Shown: positions 18,979-28,186, numbered from the stretch's first letter. The stretch is 64,000 bases of DNA from Microbacterium sp. SS28 (GCF_022761035.1 NZ_JAKWJP010000006.1:248001-312000); one strand, 5' to 3'. Notes: generated from the sequence alone by a model not told the origin. Numbers and translations: made by a program.

Positions 18979-19638
18979 CTACGAAGCCAGCTCCGCAGGG
19001 GCGGCCTGCGTCGACAGCGCGATGACGCCGTAGTCCCAGCCCTTGCGCCGGTACACGACGCTCGGGTGGTCACTGCGGGCGTCGATGAACAGGAAGAAGT
19101 CGTGGCCGACGAGCTCCATGCGGTCGACGGCCTCCTCGACCGTCATCCATTCGGGGTCGAAGCTCTTCTGCCGGATGACGACGGGCGTGTAGTCGTCCTC
19201 GGCGGCGTCCGTCGCGATGACGGGGATCGCCCCGGTCGCGACCGCATGGAGGACCTCGACGGACGCCGGCTGGATGTCGATGCCCTGCAGGGCGCCGCTC
19301 TCCTTCTCGAACTTCGCGCCCCGCGGGTGGTTGCGGGAATCGACGCGCTTGTCCTTCGCGCGGCGCAGCTGCTCGCACAGCTTGTCGACCGCGAGGTCGA
19401 GCGCTGCGAACTTGTCGCCGTCCGTCGCCTCAGCGCGGACGATGGGCCCCTTTCCGGTGAGCGTGAGCTCGACCGTGTCGTCTTCGACGCGCCCGTTGTG
19501 ATAGGCGCGATGCGTGACCTTGACGTCCACGCGCTGAGCGCGGGGCGCGAGGTGATCTATGCGGAGGGCCTTCTCTTCGACGACCGTCCGGAAGCGATCC
19601 GTGATCCCCACTCCCACGCCGACGATGCTGGTTTCCAT
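18979..19638 (-). CDS. hpf: Long-form ribosome hibernation promoting factor
   Basis: 219 residues. N-terminal RaiA/YfiA domain (about 1-105: METSIVGVGVGITDRFRTVV, RVDVKVTHRAYHNGRVEDDT, DLAVDKLCEQLRRAKDKR), a linker, and the C-terminal dimerisation domain (about 155-215: VVIRQKSFDPEWMTVEEAVD, GHDFFLFIDA). The long form alone pairs two 70S ribosomes into 100S dimers in stationary phase. ATG at 19638 has a strong AGGAGG site. A 9-bp hairpin lies just upstream in the leader. Its neighbours (ComF-like protein, mtrAB-lpqB, secA further on) match the mycobacterial order. Confidence 0.95.
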   Translation of the reverse strand: METSIVGVGVGITDRFRTVVEEKALRIDHLAPRAQRVDVKVTHRAYHNGRVEDDTVELTLTGKGPIVRAEATDGDKFAALDLAVDKLCEQLRRAKDKRVDSRNHPRGAKFEKESGALQGIDIQPASVEVLHAVATGAIPVIATDAAEDDYTPVVIRQKSFDPEWMTVEEAVDRMELVGHDFFLFIDARSDHPSVVYRRKGWDYGVIALSTQAAPAELAS

Positions 19639-19656
19639 CCTTGACCTCCTTGTACC

Positions 19657-19681
19657 GGTCCGCCCGGGTCAAGGGCGGACC
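19657..19681 (-). promoter_or_regulatory. Hairpin in the hpf leader
   Basis: GGTCCGCCC and GGGCGGACC form a perfect 9-bp stem with a 7-nt loop, between the predicted transcription start near 19696 and the ribosome site of hpf. It may affect message stability or translation. Confidence 0.5.
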
Positions 19682-19702
19682 TTCAGTCGCCTTGGACCTC
19701 CC

Positions 19703-19708
19703 ACGCTA
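19703..19708 (-). promoter_or_regulatory. -10 box of hpf
   Basis: TAGCGT on the minus strand; it would give a leader of about 58 nt that carries the hairpin and AGGAGG. Confidence 0.4.
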
Positions 19709-19745
19709 TCCCGGCACCCCCTCCCTGTCACCTGTGAGTTTCCGT

Positions 19746-20402
19746 TCATTCACCTCTTCTTCCACGAAGAGGGGTCGCGGCGACGACGGCGCAGCCGACG
19801 ACCTCGAGTCCCCCGTCGCGAAGCGTGCGCGCCGCCTCTGCGAGGGTCGCTCCGGTCGTCAGGACGTCGTCGACGACGAGGATCCGGATGCCGGGGGCAG
19901 GCGCGCCACGGACGCGGAACGCGCCCGCCACGTTGCGGCGGCGCGCGTCGCGGCCGAGGCCGCGCTGATCGGCCGTCGTACGCGCGGGAGCGAGCAGCGG
20001 CACGACCTCGAGCCCCGCGCGGCGCGCGATGAGATCCGGCACGCGATAGCCGCGACGTCGGAAGGCCGCGCGCGAGGTGGGCACGGGGACGACGACGACC
20101 GGCGCGCCCGCGGACGACGCGCGGACCGCCGCGGCGAGCGCAGGGGCGAGATCGCGTGCGAGGCCCGTGCGCCCGTCCTGCTTGAGGGCGCGGATGATGC
20201 GGGCGGTCACGCCCTCGAACGCGAGGCCGCTCCACACCGCGTCGCCTCCGACCGTGCGGCGGTGGGGCGCGGGCTGCAGGAGCCGACGGCACGGATCGCA
20301 CAGGACGGTGTCGGGCTCGTCGCAGCCCGCGCAGTCGACGGGGATGACGAGGGCGAGGGCGTCGGCGAGGGCTTCGCCGACCGAGCGGGGCAGCACGGGC
20401 AT
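19746..20402 (-). CDS. ComF-family phosphoribosyltransferase-like protein
   Basis: 218 residues. A cysteine knuckle near the start (CAGCDEPDTVLCDPC) precedes a type I phosphoribosyltransferase fold: IRALKQDGRTGLARDLAPAL, VVVVPVPTSRAAFRRRGYRV, and the PRPP loop ILVVDDVLTTGATL. In naturally competent bacteria ComF takes part in DNA uptake; in actinobacteria such as M. tuberculosis (Rv3242c) the role is unknown. The DQRGLGRDARRRNVAGAF segment is the usual conserved centre. ATG 20402 is the first start after the lpqB terminator. No competence genes are adjacent. Confidence 0.88.
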   Translation of the reverse strand: MPVLPRSVGEALADALALVIPVDCAGCDEPDTVLCDPCRRLLQPAPHRRTVGGDAVWSGLAFEGVTARIIRALKQDGRTGLARDLAPALAAAVRASSAGAPVVVVPVPTSRAAFRRRGYRVPDLIARRAGLEVVPLLAPARTTADQRGLGRDARRRNVAGAFRVRGAPAPGIRILVVDDVLTTGATLAEAARTLRDGGLEVVGCAVVAATPLRGRRGE

Positions 20403-20487
20403 GCCCGAGGATCCCCCGGCCCTCTGACGAGCGCGCGGAGTGCGCGGGAACCGTGGACGGAATGGGCCGGCGCCGCCGCTGGGGAGA

Positions 20488-20523
20488 CGACGACGGACGG
20501 GATGCGGCATCCCGCCCGTCGTC
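20488..20523 (-). terminator. Terminator after lpqB
   Basis: ACGACGGACGGGATGC pairs with GCATCCCGCCCGTCGT (one mismatch) about 22 bp past the lpqB stop, separating the mtrAB-lpqB operon from the ComF-like gene. Confidence 0.7.
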
Positions 20524-20544
20524 CTCAGTCGCGGCGGTGCCGGG

Positions 20545-22218
20545 TCACTGCGGCGATCCCTGCTGCGTCGCGAGCACGAGGATCCCCGCGGAGGTCTGCG
20601 GCCACGTCGCACCCCGCTTCGAGAAGAGCCCGCCGTCGGCGTCCTTGACGCGCCACGTACCCTGAGAGCCCGCCAGCTGCGCCGACGACGCCGGGGCGTC
20701 CGTCGTGATGGCGGGGCCGCCCACGAGGAGTTCGACGAGCTCGGACTCGTCCCCCACGCCGGTGAGCACGCCCACCGTGACATCGTCGACCCACGCGACC
20801 GACGTCGCCTGCGCGGGCAGGGTCGCGAGCACGAGCGAGGGCTCGCCGAGGGCCGAGGGCACGCCGTTCCCATCGCGGATGACGCCCGAGATCTGCACGG
20901 ACGCGCGACCCCCCGACACGACGATGGCGGCCAGGCGCGTCCCGTCGCGCGAAAGCGACATCGCGGCGACCTGCGTCGCCTCGGGCCAGGCGCCCGCGAT
21001 CGCGATCTGCTCGCTCCCCGCCGCGAAGGCGGCGAGCTGGCCCGGCGCGTCGCGCGGGACGCTCCAGCTGTATCCCGACGGATCGACGGTCGGGTCGATG
21101 AGCCCCGCGCGCTGATCGAACTCGAGCACATCGCCGTCGGTCTCGACGCGGACGACGGCGCCGCCCGTCGTGCGCACGGCGGCGAAGTCGCGGTCGGGCG
21201 AGACCTGGATCGCGGCGGCGTCGACCTGCATGATCGCGGGCGTCAGCTCGATCGTGTCGACCTGGTCGCCGCTGAGGAACCCGAAGCTGTCGTCGGTGCG
21301 GACGAGCGGCAGCGAGTTGACGCGCGTCGACCGGGTCGCGGCGGGCTCGACGTCGAGGGGAGTCGTGCCCGCCCACATCTCGACAGTCGAGACGTTCCCC
21401 GCCGTCCGAAGGCTCGCCGTCAGCTGCGCCTGCATGCGCGAGAGGATGTCGGGACTCACTTCGAGCGCCGCCGCGTCGAGGACGACCTCGGCGACCCCCT
21501 CCTCGACGGGGACCGAAGGGCGCAGCGTCACCGCTTCTGGGAAGGCCGTCCGCACGGAGGCCGCGAGCCACGGAGCGGGGGGCTTGTCGACGAGCGCGTC
21601 GGCGATGTAGGTCGCCGCGTTGATCGCGGGGAACCAGCGGATGTCGGGCACCAGGAAGGTCCACGTCGAGTCGAAGTACATGAGCGATGCGCGCCGGAAG
21701 ACCGTCGAGAACTGCGACGTGTCCAGGACGAGCCCGTCGGGCGCCTCGGTGATGCGCCACTCGCCGTCGCTCTGCAGGGCGAGCTGGAAAGGCAGGTCGG
21801 CCGAGAGCTCCTCGGCGGGCGAATACGCGCCGATGTCGTCGATGTTCGCGACGGGCGCGAGGGTCAGCACGACCTCACCCTCGGCGGGCTCGGAGAAGAT
21901 GCGATCGCCCGGCCGGTCGACCGTCACCCCGGCGTTGGGATCCCACGGAGTGTCCGGCGCGAGGTACTCCCGCGCGACCTCCCAGCGGCCGTCGCTGCCG
22001 GGTCCCGTGCCCGCGCGGATGAAGCCGTCCACGATCTCCTCGGGCGTCGCCCCGGGCTGGGGGCTGTCGGGCTTGAAGGCGAAGTCGGGCTCGCCCGCCT
22101 CGGCGTCGGCGGGCATCCCGGGGGTGACGGGACCCGTCGTAGGCAGGCCCGCGCAGCCCGCGAGGACGAGGGCTGCGGCGACGAGGACGGCGGCGACCCT
22201 GCCGCGCCGCCGGATCAC
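20545..22218 (-). CDS. lpqB: Lipoprotein LpqB of the MtrAB system
   Basis: 557 residues. A lipobox LVLAGC with Cys22 predicts a lipid-anchored protein outside the membrane. A GerMN-type domain lies at about 200-320 and the rest is a beta-propeller-like C-terminal part, as in mycobacterial LpqB, which binds the MtrB sensor domain and tunes MtrA phosphorylation. The ATG at 22218 overlaps the mtrB stop (ATGA), so synthesis is coupled to the kinase. It is the last gene of the mtrA-mtrB-lpqB operon and is followed by a strong hairpin. Confidence 0.93.
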   Translation of the reverse strand: MIRRRGRVAAVLVAAALVLAGCAGLPTTGPVTPGMPADAEAGEPDFAFKPDSPQPGATPEEIVDGFIRAGTGPGSDGRWEVAREYLAPDTPWDPNAGVTVDRPGDRIFSEPAEGEVVLTLAPVANIDDIGAYSPAEELSADLPFQLALQSDGEWRITEAPDGLVLDTSQFSTVFRRASLMYFDSTWTFLVPDIRWFPAINAATYIADALVDKPPAPWLAASVRTAFPEAVTLRPSVPVEEGVAEVVLDAAALEVSPDILSRMQAQLTASLRTAGNVSTVEMWAGTTPLDVEPAATRSTRVNSLPLVRTDDSFGFLSGDQVDTIELTPAIMQVDAAAIQVSPDRDFAAVRTTGGAVVRVETDGDVLEFDQRAGLIDPTVDPSGYSWSVPRDAPGQLAAFAAGSEQIAIAGAWPEATQVAAMSLSRDGTRLAAIVVSGGRASVQISGVIRDGNGVPSALGEPSLVLATLPAQATSVAWVDDVTVGVLTGVGDESELVELLVGGPAITTDAPASSAQLAGSQGTWRVKDADGGLFSKRGATWPQTSAGILVLATQQGSPQ

Positions 22219-23906
22219 GACACACCTCGCCCGGAGGCGGTCTCGCTCGGCAGCACGATCGGCTGCGTGCGCCCCAGTTCGTCGGGCGCGTCAGTGTCGG
22301 GCTCGAGGCGGATCGGCGACGGAGCCGTGAGCCGGCCGCCGCCGCGCGGCAGCGTCAGCACGAAGTGCGAGCCCCGGCCGGGCTCGGACCACACGGCGAG
22401 CTCGCCGCCGTGCAGCCGCGCGTCGCCCAGAGCGATCGACAGCCCGAGTCCCGTGCCGCCGATCGTGCGCGTGCGCGAGGGGTCGGCGCGCCAGAAGCGG
22501 TCGAAGACGTGCTCGACCTCCTCGGGCCGCATGCCGAGCCCGAAGTCGCGGACACTGAGCGCGACGGCCTGCTGATTGCTGTCGACCGTCACAACGAGCG
22601 GCCTGCGCTCGCCGTGCTCGATCGCGTTGCCGAGAAGATTGCGCACGATCCGGCGGATGCGGCGCGGGTCCATGTCGACGGGGGTGTAGCCGCCGGGTGC
22701 CACGAGGCGGACATCGGTGCCGTGCTGCTCAGCGAGGGTGTGCATCGAGGCGATGACGTCCTCCGCGAGGGAGGCGAGGCTCGTGGGCTCGAGCTCGAGC
22801 TGCACCGAGCCCGCGTCGTAGCGGCTGATCTCGAGCAGATCAGTGAGGAGGGTCTCGAATCTCTGCACCTGCGCGTTGAGCAGCTCGGCGGCACGCGCCG
22901 TCGCGGGATCGAACTCGTCGCGCTGGTCGTTGATCATGTCGGCCGCGAGGCGGATCGTCGTGAGCGGCGTGCGCAGCTCGTGCGAGACATCCGACACGAA
23001 TCTCTGCTGCACGAGGGACAGGTCGGCGAGCTCCTTGATCTGCGACTCGATGCTGTCGGCCATCGCGTTGAACGATCGGCCGAGGGTCGCGAGCTCGTCC
23101 TCGCCGTGCACGGGGAGGCGCACCGTGAGCTCGCCCGCCGCGAGCCGCTCGCTCGTCTCGGCCGCCTCGCTGATAGGAGTCGTGACCGAGCGCAGCACGA
23201 ACCACGCGATCCCGCCGATCAGCACGATCAAGCCGATCCCGACGACCCACAGGATGCCCTGGATGAAGGCGAGCGTCTGGGCCGCACTGCCGAGGTCGTA
23301 CGCGAAGTACAGCTCGTACGCGCCGACGTCGGGGAGGACGAGCTGCTGGCCGACGAGGATGCCCGGCATCGTCCCGCCGCTCTCGAGCGGCAGCCCGACC
23401 GACTGCCACCACTGCGGCACGGCGTTGGAGCGCACCGCGACGCGCATGCCCTCCGTGATGAGCGCCTCGTCGAAGCCGCCGACCGTGAAGTCCTGTGGCG
23501 CCTGAGGCGCCGTGCGGTCGATGCGCGCCGCCGCGATCATGTCGGTCGAGGACTGCTGCACGAGGATCGCCAGGACGCTGTTCATGAGGCTCTGCAGCTG
23601 CACGCTGTCGCCCGTCTGCACCGCCGCGTTGTCGAGCGTCTGCTGCGCCGCCGTCGTCGCGCGGCGCGCGTCGGCGAGCACCTGCTCCCGCCGCGAGACG
23701 AAGAGGTCGTTCTGGATGACGAGCGCCATCCACACGCACGCGATGAGCACCGCGACCGCGGTGAGTCCGATCGTCACGAGGACGATCCGGAACCGCAGCG
23801 ACCGGCGCCACAGCTGCGTGAGGTCGTCGGGCCACCCGCGCCATTCGCGCCAGCCGCCGAAGGCCCGGCCGGAGGTCGTGGCCGTCGTCGCGCGCGCCGA
23901 CGTCAC
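22215..23906 (-). CDS. mtrB: Sensor histidine kinase MtrB
   Basis: 563 residues. Two membrane helices (about 41-63 and 213-238) flank an extracytoplasmic sensor; then HAMP (about 240-290), the H-box SDVSHELRTPLTTIRL with His309, N-box RIVRNLLGNAIEHGE, and ATP lid motifs DFGLGMRPEE, FWRADPSRTRTIGGTGLGLS. MtrB phosphorylates MtrA and in actinobacteria couples cell-wall synthesis, division and osmotic response. A basic/Trp-rich N-terminal tail (about 1-40) precedes the first helix. GTG at 23906 lies 7 nt after the mtrA stop. Confidence 0.95.
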   Translation of the reverse strand: MTSARATTATTSGRAFGGWREWRGWPDDLTQLWRRSLRFRIVLVTIGLTAVAVLIACVWMALVIQNDLFVSRREQVLADARRATTAAQQTLDNAAVQTGDSVQLQSLMNSVLAILVQQSSTDMIAAARIDRTAPQAPQDFTVGGFDEALITEGMRVAVRSNAVPQWWQSVGLPLESGGTMPGILVGQQLVLPDVGAYELYFAYDLGSAAQTLAFIQGILWVVGIGLIVLIGGIAWFVLRSVTTPISEAAETSERLAAGELTVRLPVHGEDELATLGRSFNAMADSIESQIKELADLSLVQQRFVSDVSHELRTPLTTIRLAADMINDQRDEFDPATARAAELLNAQVQRFETLLTDLLEISRYDAGSVQLELEPTSLASLAEDVIASMHTLAEQHGTDVRLVAPGGYTPVDMDPRRIRRIVRNLLGNAIEHGERRPLVVTVDSNQQAVALSVRDFGLGMRPEEVEHVFDRFWRADPSRTRTIGGTGLGLSIALGDARLHGGELAVWSEPGRGSHFVLTLPRGGGRLTAPSPIRLEPDTDAPDELGRTQPIVLPSETASGRGVS

Positions 23907-23913
23907 GATGGCC

Positions 23914-24594
23914 TCACACGACCGCGCCGGCCCGGTAGCCCACTCCGCGGACCGTCGTGACGATCTTGGGGTTGTCGGGGTCGAGCTCGACCTTCGCGCG
24001 CAGGCGCTGCACGTGCACGTTCACGAGCCGCGTGTCGGCCTTGTAGTGGTAGCCCCAGACCTGCTCGAGCAGCATCTCGCGCGAGAAGACCTGCTGCGGC
24101 TTGGAGGCGAGCGCGACGAGCAGCTCGAACTCGAGCGGCGTGAGCGCGATCGGATCGTCGCCGCGCCGGACCTCGTGCGCCGCGACGTCGACGGTCAGGT
24201 CGCCGATCCGCAGCGTGTCGTTCGCCGGCTGGGATGCGGGGCGCAGCCGCGTGCGGATCCGGGCGACGAGCTCCTTCGGGTTGAAGGGCTTGACGATGTA
24301 GTCGTCGGCTCCGGATTCCAGCCCCTTCACGACATCCGCCGTGTCGGTGCGCGCCGTCAGCATGATGATCGGGATGCCGCTCTCCTGGCGGATCCGCGTG
24401 CACACCTCGATCCCGTCGATGCCGGGGAGCATGAGGTCGAGCAGCACGAGATCGGGGCGCTCGTCGCGCCACGCGTCGACGGCCTTCGCTCCGTCGGCGC
24501 AGAAGGCCGTCTCGAATCCCTCCGTGCGCAGCACGATGCCGATCATCTCGGCAAGGGCGGTGTCGTCGTCGACCACCAGGATCCGTGAAGTCAT
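23914..24594 (-). CDS. mtrA: Response regulator MtrA
   Basis: 226-residue OmpR-type regulator. The receiver domain (1-118) has the acidic pocket ILVVDDD, the phospho-acceptor Asp53 in LVLLDLMLPGIDGIEV, and the switch lysine in DDYIVKPFNPKEL. The winged-helix DNA-binding domain follows (about 125-226, ALTPLEFELLVALASKPQQV, TRLVNVHVQRLRAKVE, TTVRGVGYRAG). In mycobacteria and Streptomyces it is essential or near-essential and controls oriC, dnaA, ripA and cell-wall genes. It leads the operon; an in-frame upstream extension is ignored because MTSRILVVDD is the family start. Confidence 0.96.
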   Translation of the reverse strand: MTSRILVVDDDTALAEMIGIVLRTEGFETAFCADGAKAVDAWRDERPDLVLLDLMLPGIDGIEVCTRIRQESGIPIIMLTARTDTADVVKGLESGADDYIVKPFNPKELVARIRTRLRPASQPANDTLRIGDLTVDVAAHEVRRGDDPIALTPLEFELLVALASKPQQVFSREMLLEQVWGYHYKADTRLVNVHVQRLRAKVELDPDNPKIVTTVRGVGYRAGAVV

Positions 24595-24807
24595 CGCGTG
24601 CGTTCGTCCTATCGTCCAGCCCCGAGTGACCGCGGCTCGCGGCCGCTTCCTTCCCCAAGGCGCACTCTTCCACAGACTAGTCGACGCTTCCTGATACCAG
24701 CCGCCGCCCCGCCTGTGGAGCCGCCGAACGTCCCGAGCGGGTGTGACACGATAGGGACCTGCCGACACACCTGCCGTGGGGCGCGGGTCGAGGCACGAGG
24801 AGGACCT

Positions 24808-26328
24808 GTGACCGCGTATCCGGCTTGGACGCCGGCATCCCGCCCCGGGATCATCCCGCTGCACCCGCTTTCATTCGGCACGATCCTCGGCCGGGCTTTT
24901 TCGGCCCTCCGCCAGAATCCGCGTGTGCTGCTCGGGTTCGCGCTCGTCGTGCAGTCGCTCGCCTACGTCGTCGTGCTCGTCGCGATCGGCGGTGTCGCGT
25001 GGGCGTCGTTCTCGCGACTCGCGACCCTCCCGCCGGGCTCGGAGGACTACGAGTCGATCCTCGCGGGCTCGATCGCGATCACGGCCGCGGCCGGGATCGT
25101 CCTGGGGCTCGCCGCCACGGCGCTCGGGGTCATCGTCCAGGCCGTCGTGGTGACCGAGGTCGCCCACGCCGTCGTCGCCGAGAAGCTGAGCCTCGGCGCC
25201 CTGTGGAAGCAGGTCAAGCCCGTCGCGTGGCGACTCATCGGCTATTCGCTGCTGCTCATCGCAGCCATGATCGCCGCGATCGCCGTCGTCGGCGTCGCGC
25301 TGTTCGGGATCGGCACGGCGGCGCCTCCCGCCGCGATCGCGCTCGCGGTGGTCGTGGCGCTCGGAGCGATCCCGCTCACCCTGTGGCTCTCGGTCAAGCT
25401 CATTCTCGTGCCGTCCGCCATCATCCTCGAGCGGGCGACGATCGGCGGCGCCATCGCGCGATCGTGGCGGCTGACGCGCCGCCGGTTCTGGCCCATCCTC
25501 GGCATCGTCGTCCTGCTGAACCTCATCTTCAGCGGCATCGCGCAGGTCGTCAGCCTTCCCTTCTCCTTCGTCTCGGCGGGACTCTCGACCGTCATCGCCC
25601 CGACCGGCGACGGCGGCGTGTCGAGCATCATCGCGCTCATCGTCTCGGGCCTCCTGACGCAAGCCGTCGTGCTGCTCATCCAGTCCGTCGCGATCGTCGT
25701 GCAGTCCACGGCCGCCGCGCTCATCTACATCGACTGCCGCATGCGTCACGAGGGGCTCGACCTCGATCTGCTCGCGTATGTCGAGCGGCGGGATGCCGGC
25801 GCCACGGCCCTCGCAGACCCCTACCTCGAGCACATCGGACGCGAGATCGCGCCTCGCGCGACACTGCCCGGGTACGCACCGCCGTACCCCGGCGCAGGCG
25901 GATACCCGCAGCCGTACCCGGGCGCGCCCGGCTACGCGTACGCGCAGCCTTCCGCGTACGGGCAGCCGCCTGCGTACGGGCAGCCGCCTGCGTACGGGCA
26001 GCCACCGGTGTACGGGCAGCCGCCCGCGTACGGGCAGCCCCCTGCGTACGGCCAGGCCCCGGCGTACGCGCAGCCACCGGTTCAGGGTGCGCAGCCGCAG
26101 GGCGCGCCGTCCGCCGCGTATCCACCGGCCGCTGCATCGAGCGCGCAGCCCGCGACTCCGGCCGCTGCCCCGCAGGCGGACACGGCTCGACGTGCCGACG
26201 CGGCCCCCGTCGCCGACGGCGCGCCATCCGGCGAGACGAAGGCCGATGGCGAGTCCCCGCCGCCGACCGCGTGGACGGCGCCGGGAGGACCGGCGGACGG
26301 CACGGACCGCGAGTCGCCGTGGGCCTGA
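24808..26328 (+). CDS. Multi-helix membrane protein with YGQPPA repeats
   Basis: 506 residues. Five or six membrane helices lie between about 40 and 320, in the style of the glycerophosphodiester phosphodiesterase membrane-domain family (LHPLSFGTILGRAFSALRQN; RSWRLTRRRFWPILGIVVLL), with no phosphodiesterase catalytic domain. The last 140 residues are disordered and contain about seven near-identical YGQPPA hexapeptides followed by an Ala/Pro-rich tail. GTG at 24808 has AGGAGG 5 nt upstream. It opens an operon with DUF4129, DUF4350, MoxR and DUF58 genes and is divergent from mtrA. Confidence 0.8.
   Translation: MTAYPAWTPASRPGIIPLHPLSFGTILGRAFSALRQNPRVLLGFALVVQSLAYVVVLVAIGGVAWASFSRLATLPPGSEDYESILAGSIAITAAAGIVLGLAATALGVIVQAVVVTEVAHAVVAEKLSLGALWKQVKPVAWRLIGYSLLLIAAMIAAIAVVGVALFGIGTAAPPAAIALAVVVALGAIPLTLWLSVKLILVPSAIILERATIGGAIARSWRLTRRRFWPILGIVVLLNLIFSGIAQVVSLPFSFVSAGLSTVIAPTGDGGVSSIIALIVSGLLTQAVVLLIQSVAIVVQSTAAALIYIDCRMRHEGLDLDLLAYVERRDAGATALADPYLEHIGREIAPRATLPGYAPPYPGAGGYPQPYPGAPGYAYAQPSAYGQPPAYGQPPAYGQPPVYGQPPAYGQPPAYGQAPAYAQPPVQGAQPQGAPSAAYPPAAASSAQPATPAAAPQADTARRADAAPVADGAPSGETKADGESPPPTAWTAPGGPADGTDRESPWA
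25963..26070 (+). repeat. 18-bp tandem repeat within gene
   Basis: The unit GCGTACGGGCAGCCGCCT (encoding AYGQPP) is repeated about six times in frame with few changes. It gives the protein a flexible proline/tyrosine tail and is a site where copy number could slip. Confidence 0.8.
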
Positions 26329-26996
26329 CGGCGACGATCGGCGCCGTGCTCGCGGAAGCCGTGCCGCCCCTCACGCCGGACGGCGACGAGGCTCGCGAGT
26401 GGGCGGAGCGGGAACTGTCCAAGCCCGCCTACGCGCAGGCCGAGCCGACGCTCTTCGACCGAATCGCCCAGGCGATCGGCGACTTCTTCGCGAGCCTGTT
26501 CTCGACGGAGCTCTCCGGCCCGTGGGGCGGAGCGTTCGCCCTCATCGCCGCGATCGTCGTGGTCGTCCTGATCGTCGCCGCCTTCCTCGTGTGGGGCATG
26601 CCGCGCGCGACGCGGCGATCGCGCATCGCGGTCGGCGAGCTCTTCGGCGAGTCCGACGCACGGTCGGCGGCCGACCTGCGCTCCGCCGCCGAGGTGCACG
26701 CGCAGCGCGGCGAATGGGACGCCGCGATCGTTCATCGCTTCCGCGCCCTCGCGCGCGGTCTCGCGGAGCGCTCGATCCTCGAGACGCCGCCCGGAGCCAC
26801 GGTGCACGGGTTCGCGCGGCGAGCCGCCCGCGCCTTCCCCGCGCAGGCCGCGGCCCTCGAGGACGCCGCGCGCGCCTTCGACGACGTCCGGTACCTGCGC
26901 CGACCGGGAACCGCGGAGCTCTACCGACGCGTCGCCGCGGTCGACGACGCCGTCGCGACGGGGCGGCCGCGCGTACTCGAGGAGATCTCGCGATGA
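26319..26996 (+). CDS. DUF4129-domain membrane protein
   Basis: 225 residues. One central membrane helix (about 75-97, FALIAAIVVVVLIVAAFLVW) with an N-terminal outside part and a cytosolic DUF4129 domain (GEWDAAIVHRFRALARGLAE, TVHGFARRAARAFPA, FDDVRYLRRPGTAELYRRVA). DUF4129 occurs at the end of transglutaminase-like membrane proteins and beside MoxR/DUF58 genes. GTG 26319 overlaps the previous gene by 10 bp; GTG 26346 is an alternative. The next gene overlaps by ATGA. Confidence 0.8.
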   Translation: MGLTATIGAVLAEAVPPLTPDGDEAREWAERELSKPAYAQAEPTLFDRIAQAIGDFFASLFSTELSGPWGGAFALIAAIVVVVLIVAAFLVWGMPRATRRSRIAVGELFGESDARSAADLRSAAEVHAQRGEWDAAIVHRFRALARGLAERSILETPPGATVHGFARRAARAFPAQAAALEDAARAFDDVRYLRRPGTAELYRRVAAVDDAVATGRPRVLEEISR

Positions 26997-28186
26997 CGGC
27001 GGCGATGACGCGGGATGCGGCATCCGGAACCGCCTCGTCACCACGACCGACGCGCCGGCGGCGGATCGGCGGGTGGATCGCGATCGGCATCGCCCTCGTG
27101 GTCGTCGGGGGCGTCGGCGCGGCTCTGACAGGACTCGCCCAGCTCGCCGAGCGCGACGCCCTCGACCCCGAATCCCCCGCTCCGGGCGGAGCGCGCGCAG
27201 TCGCCGCGATCCTGCAGGAGCAGGGCGTCGAGGTCCTCGTGCTGCGCGACCGGGGCGCGGCGCGCGAGGCGCTCGGGCCGGGTGCGACACTCGTCCTGCC
27301 CGACGCGCCCGCGCTCTCCGACGCGGCGCTCGAGACGCTCGTCGCCGACGCGGCGGACGTCGTCCTCATCGAGCCGCGGGCGCGGACGCTGCGCCTGCTG
27401 CTCGATGGATCGAATCCGGCGGGGTACGCCGACGACGCGCCCGTCGAGCCGCGCTGCGATCTGCCCGAGGCGCAGCGATCCGGCCCTGTCGCACCCGGTG
27501 CCGTCTACGAGGCCGGCTCCGGCGTCGACGCGTGCTACGCCGCGGACGACGCGAGCGGACTGCTCATCTCCGACGACACCGGTCGCCGCGTGAGCGCGGT
27601 CGACGGGCGAGCGATCTTCGCGAACGACGTGCTCGCCGAGAACGGCAATGCGGCGCTCGCGCTCAACCTCATGGGGCGGCATCCGCTCGTCGTCTGGTAC
27701 GTCCCCGGTGTCGGCGAGACCGACCTCGAGGGCACACCGACGCTCGGCGAGCTCACGCCGCCGTGGGTGAGCCCGACGATCGTCCTGCTGCTGATCGCGG
27801 GGATCGCCGCCGGCGTCTGGCGCGGCCGCCGCTTCGGCCCGCTCGTGCCCGAACGCCTGCCGGTCACGGTGCGCGCCTCCGAGACGACCGAGGGGCGCGC
27901 GCGCCTCTACGCCCGCTCGCGCGACACCGTCCACGCCGCCGACCAGCTGCGCATCGACGCGCTCGGCCGGCTCGCACGACTGCTGGGACTCGGCCCCGCA
28001 GCCTCCGCACCCGAGATCGCGGATGCCGCGGCCGGCCGTCTCGGGTGGGACCGCCGCGCCGTCCGCGGCATCCTGATCGACGAACTCCCGCACGGCGACG
28101 CGCAGCTCGTCTCGCTGCGCGACCGGCTCCGCCATCTCGAGGAGGCGGTCAGGCAGACCGTCCGCCCGGAAAGGAACGCTCCATGA
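26993..28186 (+). CDS. DUF4350-domain membrane protein
   Basis: 397 residues. A helix at about 23-45 (GGWIAIGIALVVVGGVGAAL) is followed by a DUF4350 domain outside the membrane (about 60-245; GGARAVAAILQEQGVEVLVL resembles a GATase/Rossmann-like unit). A second helix lies at about 262-283 (PTIVLLLIAGIAAGVWRGRR), then a cytosolic helical domain. ATG at 26993 overlaps the DUF4129 stop; its own stop overlaps the moxR start. Proteins of this family accompany MoxR and DUF58 in actinobacteria; none has a firmly known role. Confidence 0.8.
   Translation: MTAAMTRDAASGTASSPRPTRRRRIGGWIAIGIALVVVGGVGAALTGLAQLAERDALDPESPAPGGARAVAAILQEQGVEVLVLRDRGAAREALGPGATLVLPDAPALSDAALETLVADAADVVLIEPRARTLRLLLDGSNPAGYADDAPVEPRCDLPEAQRSGPVAPGAVYEAGSGVDACYAADDASGLLISDDTGRRVSAVDGRAIFANDVLAENGNAALALNLMGRHPLVVWYVPGVGETDLEGTPTLGELTPPWVSPTIVLLLIAGIAAGVWRGRRFGPLVPERLPVTVRASETTEGRARLYARSRDTVHAADQLRIDALGRLARLLGLGPAASAPEIADAAAGRLGWDRRAVRGILIDELPHGDAQLVSLRDRLRHLEEAVRQTVRPERNAP

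Noticed and set aside
25963..26070. Regular tandem repeat that could suggest a CRISPR array
   Set aside because: The 18-bp units are contiguous without spacers and are translated in frame as AYGQPP.
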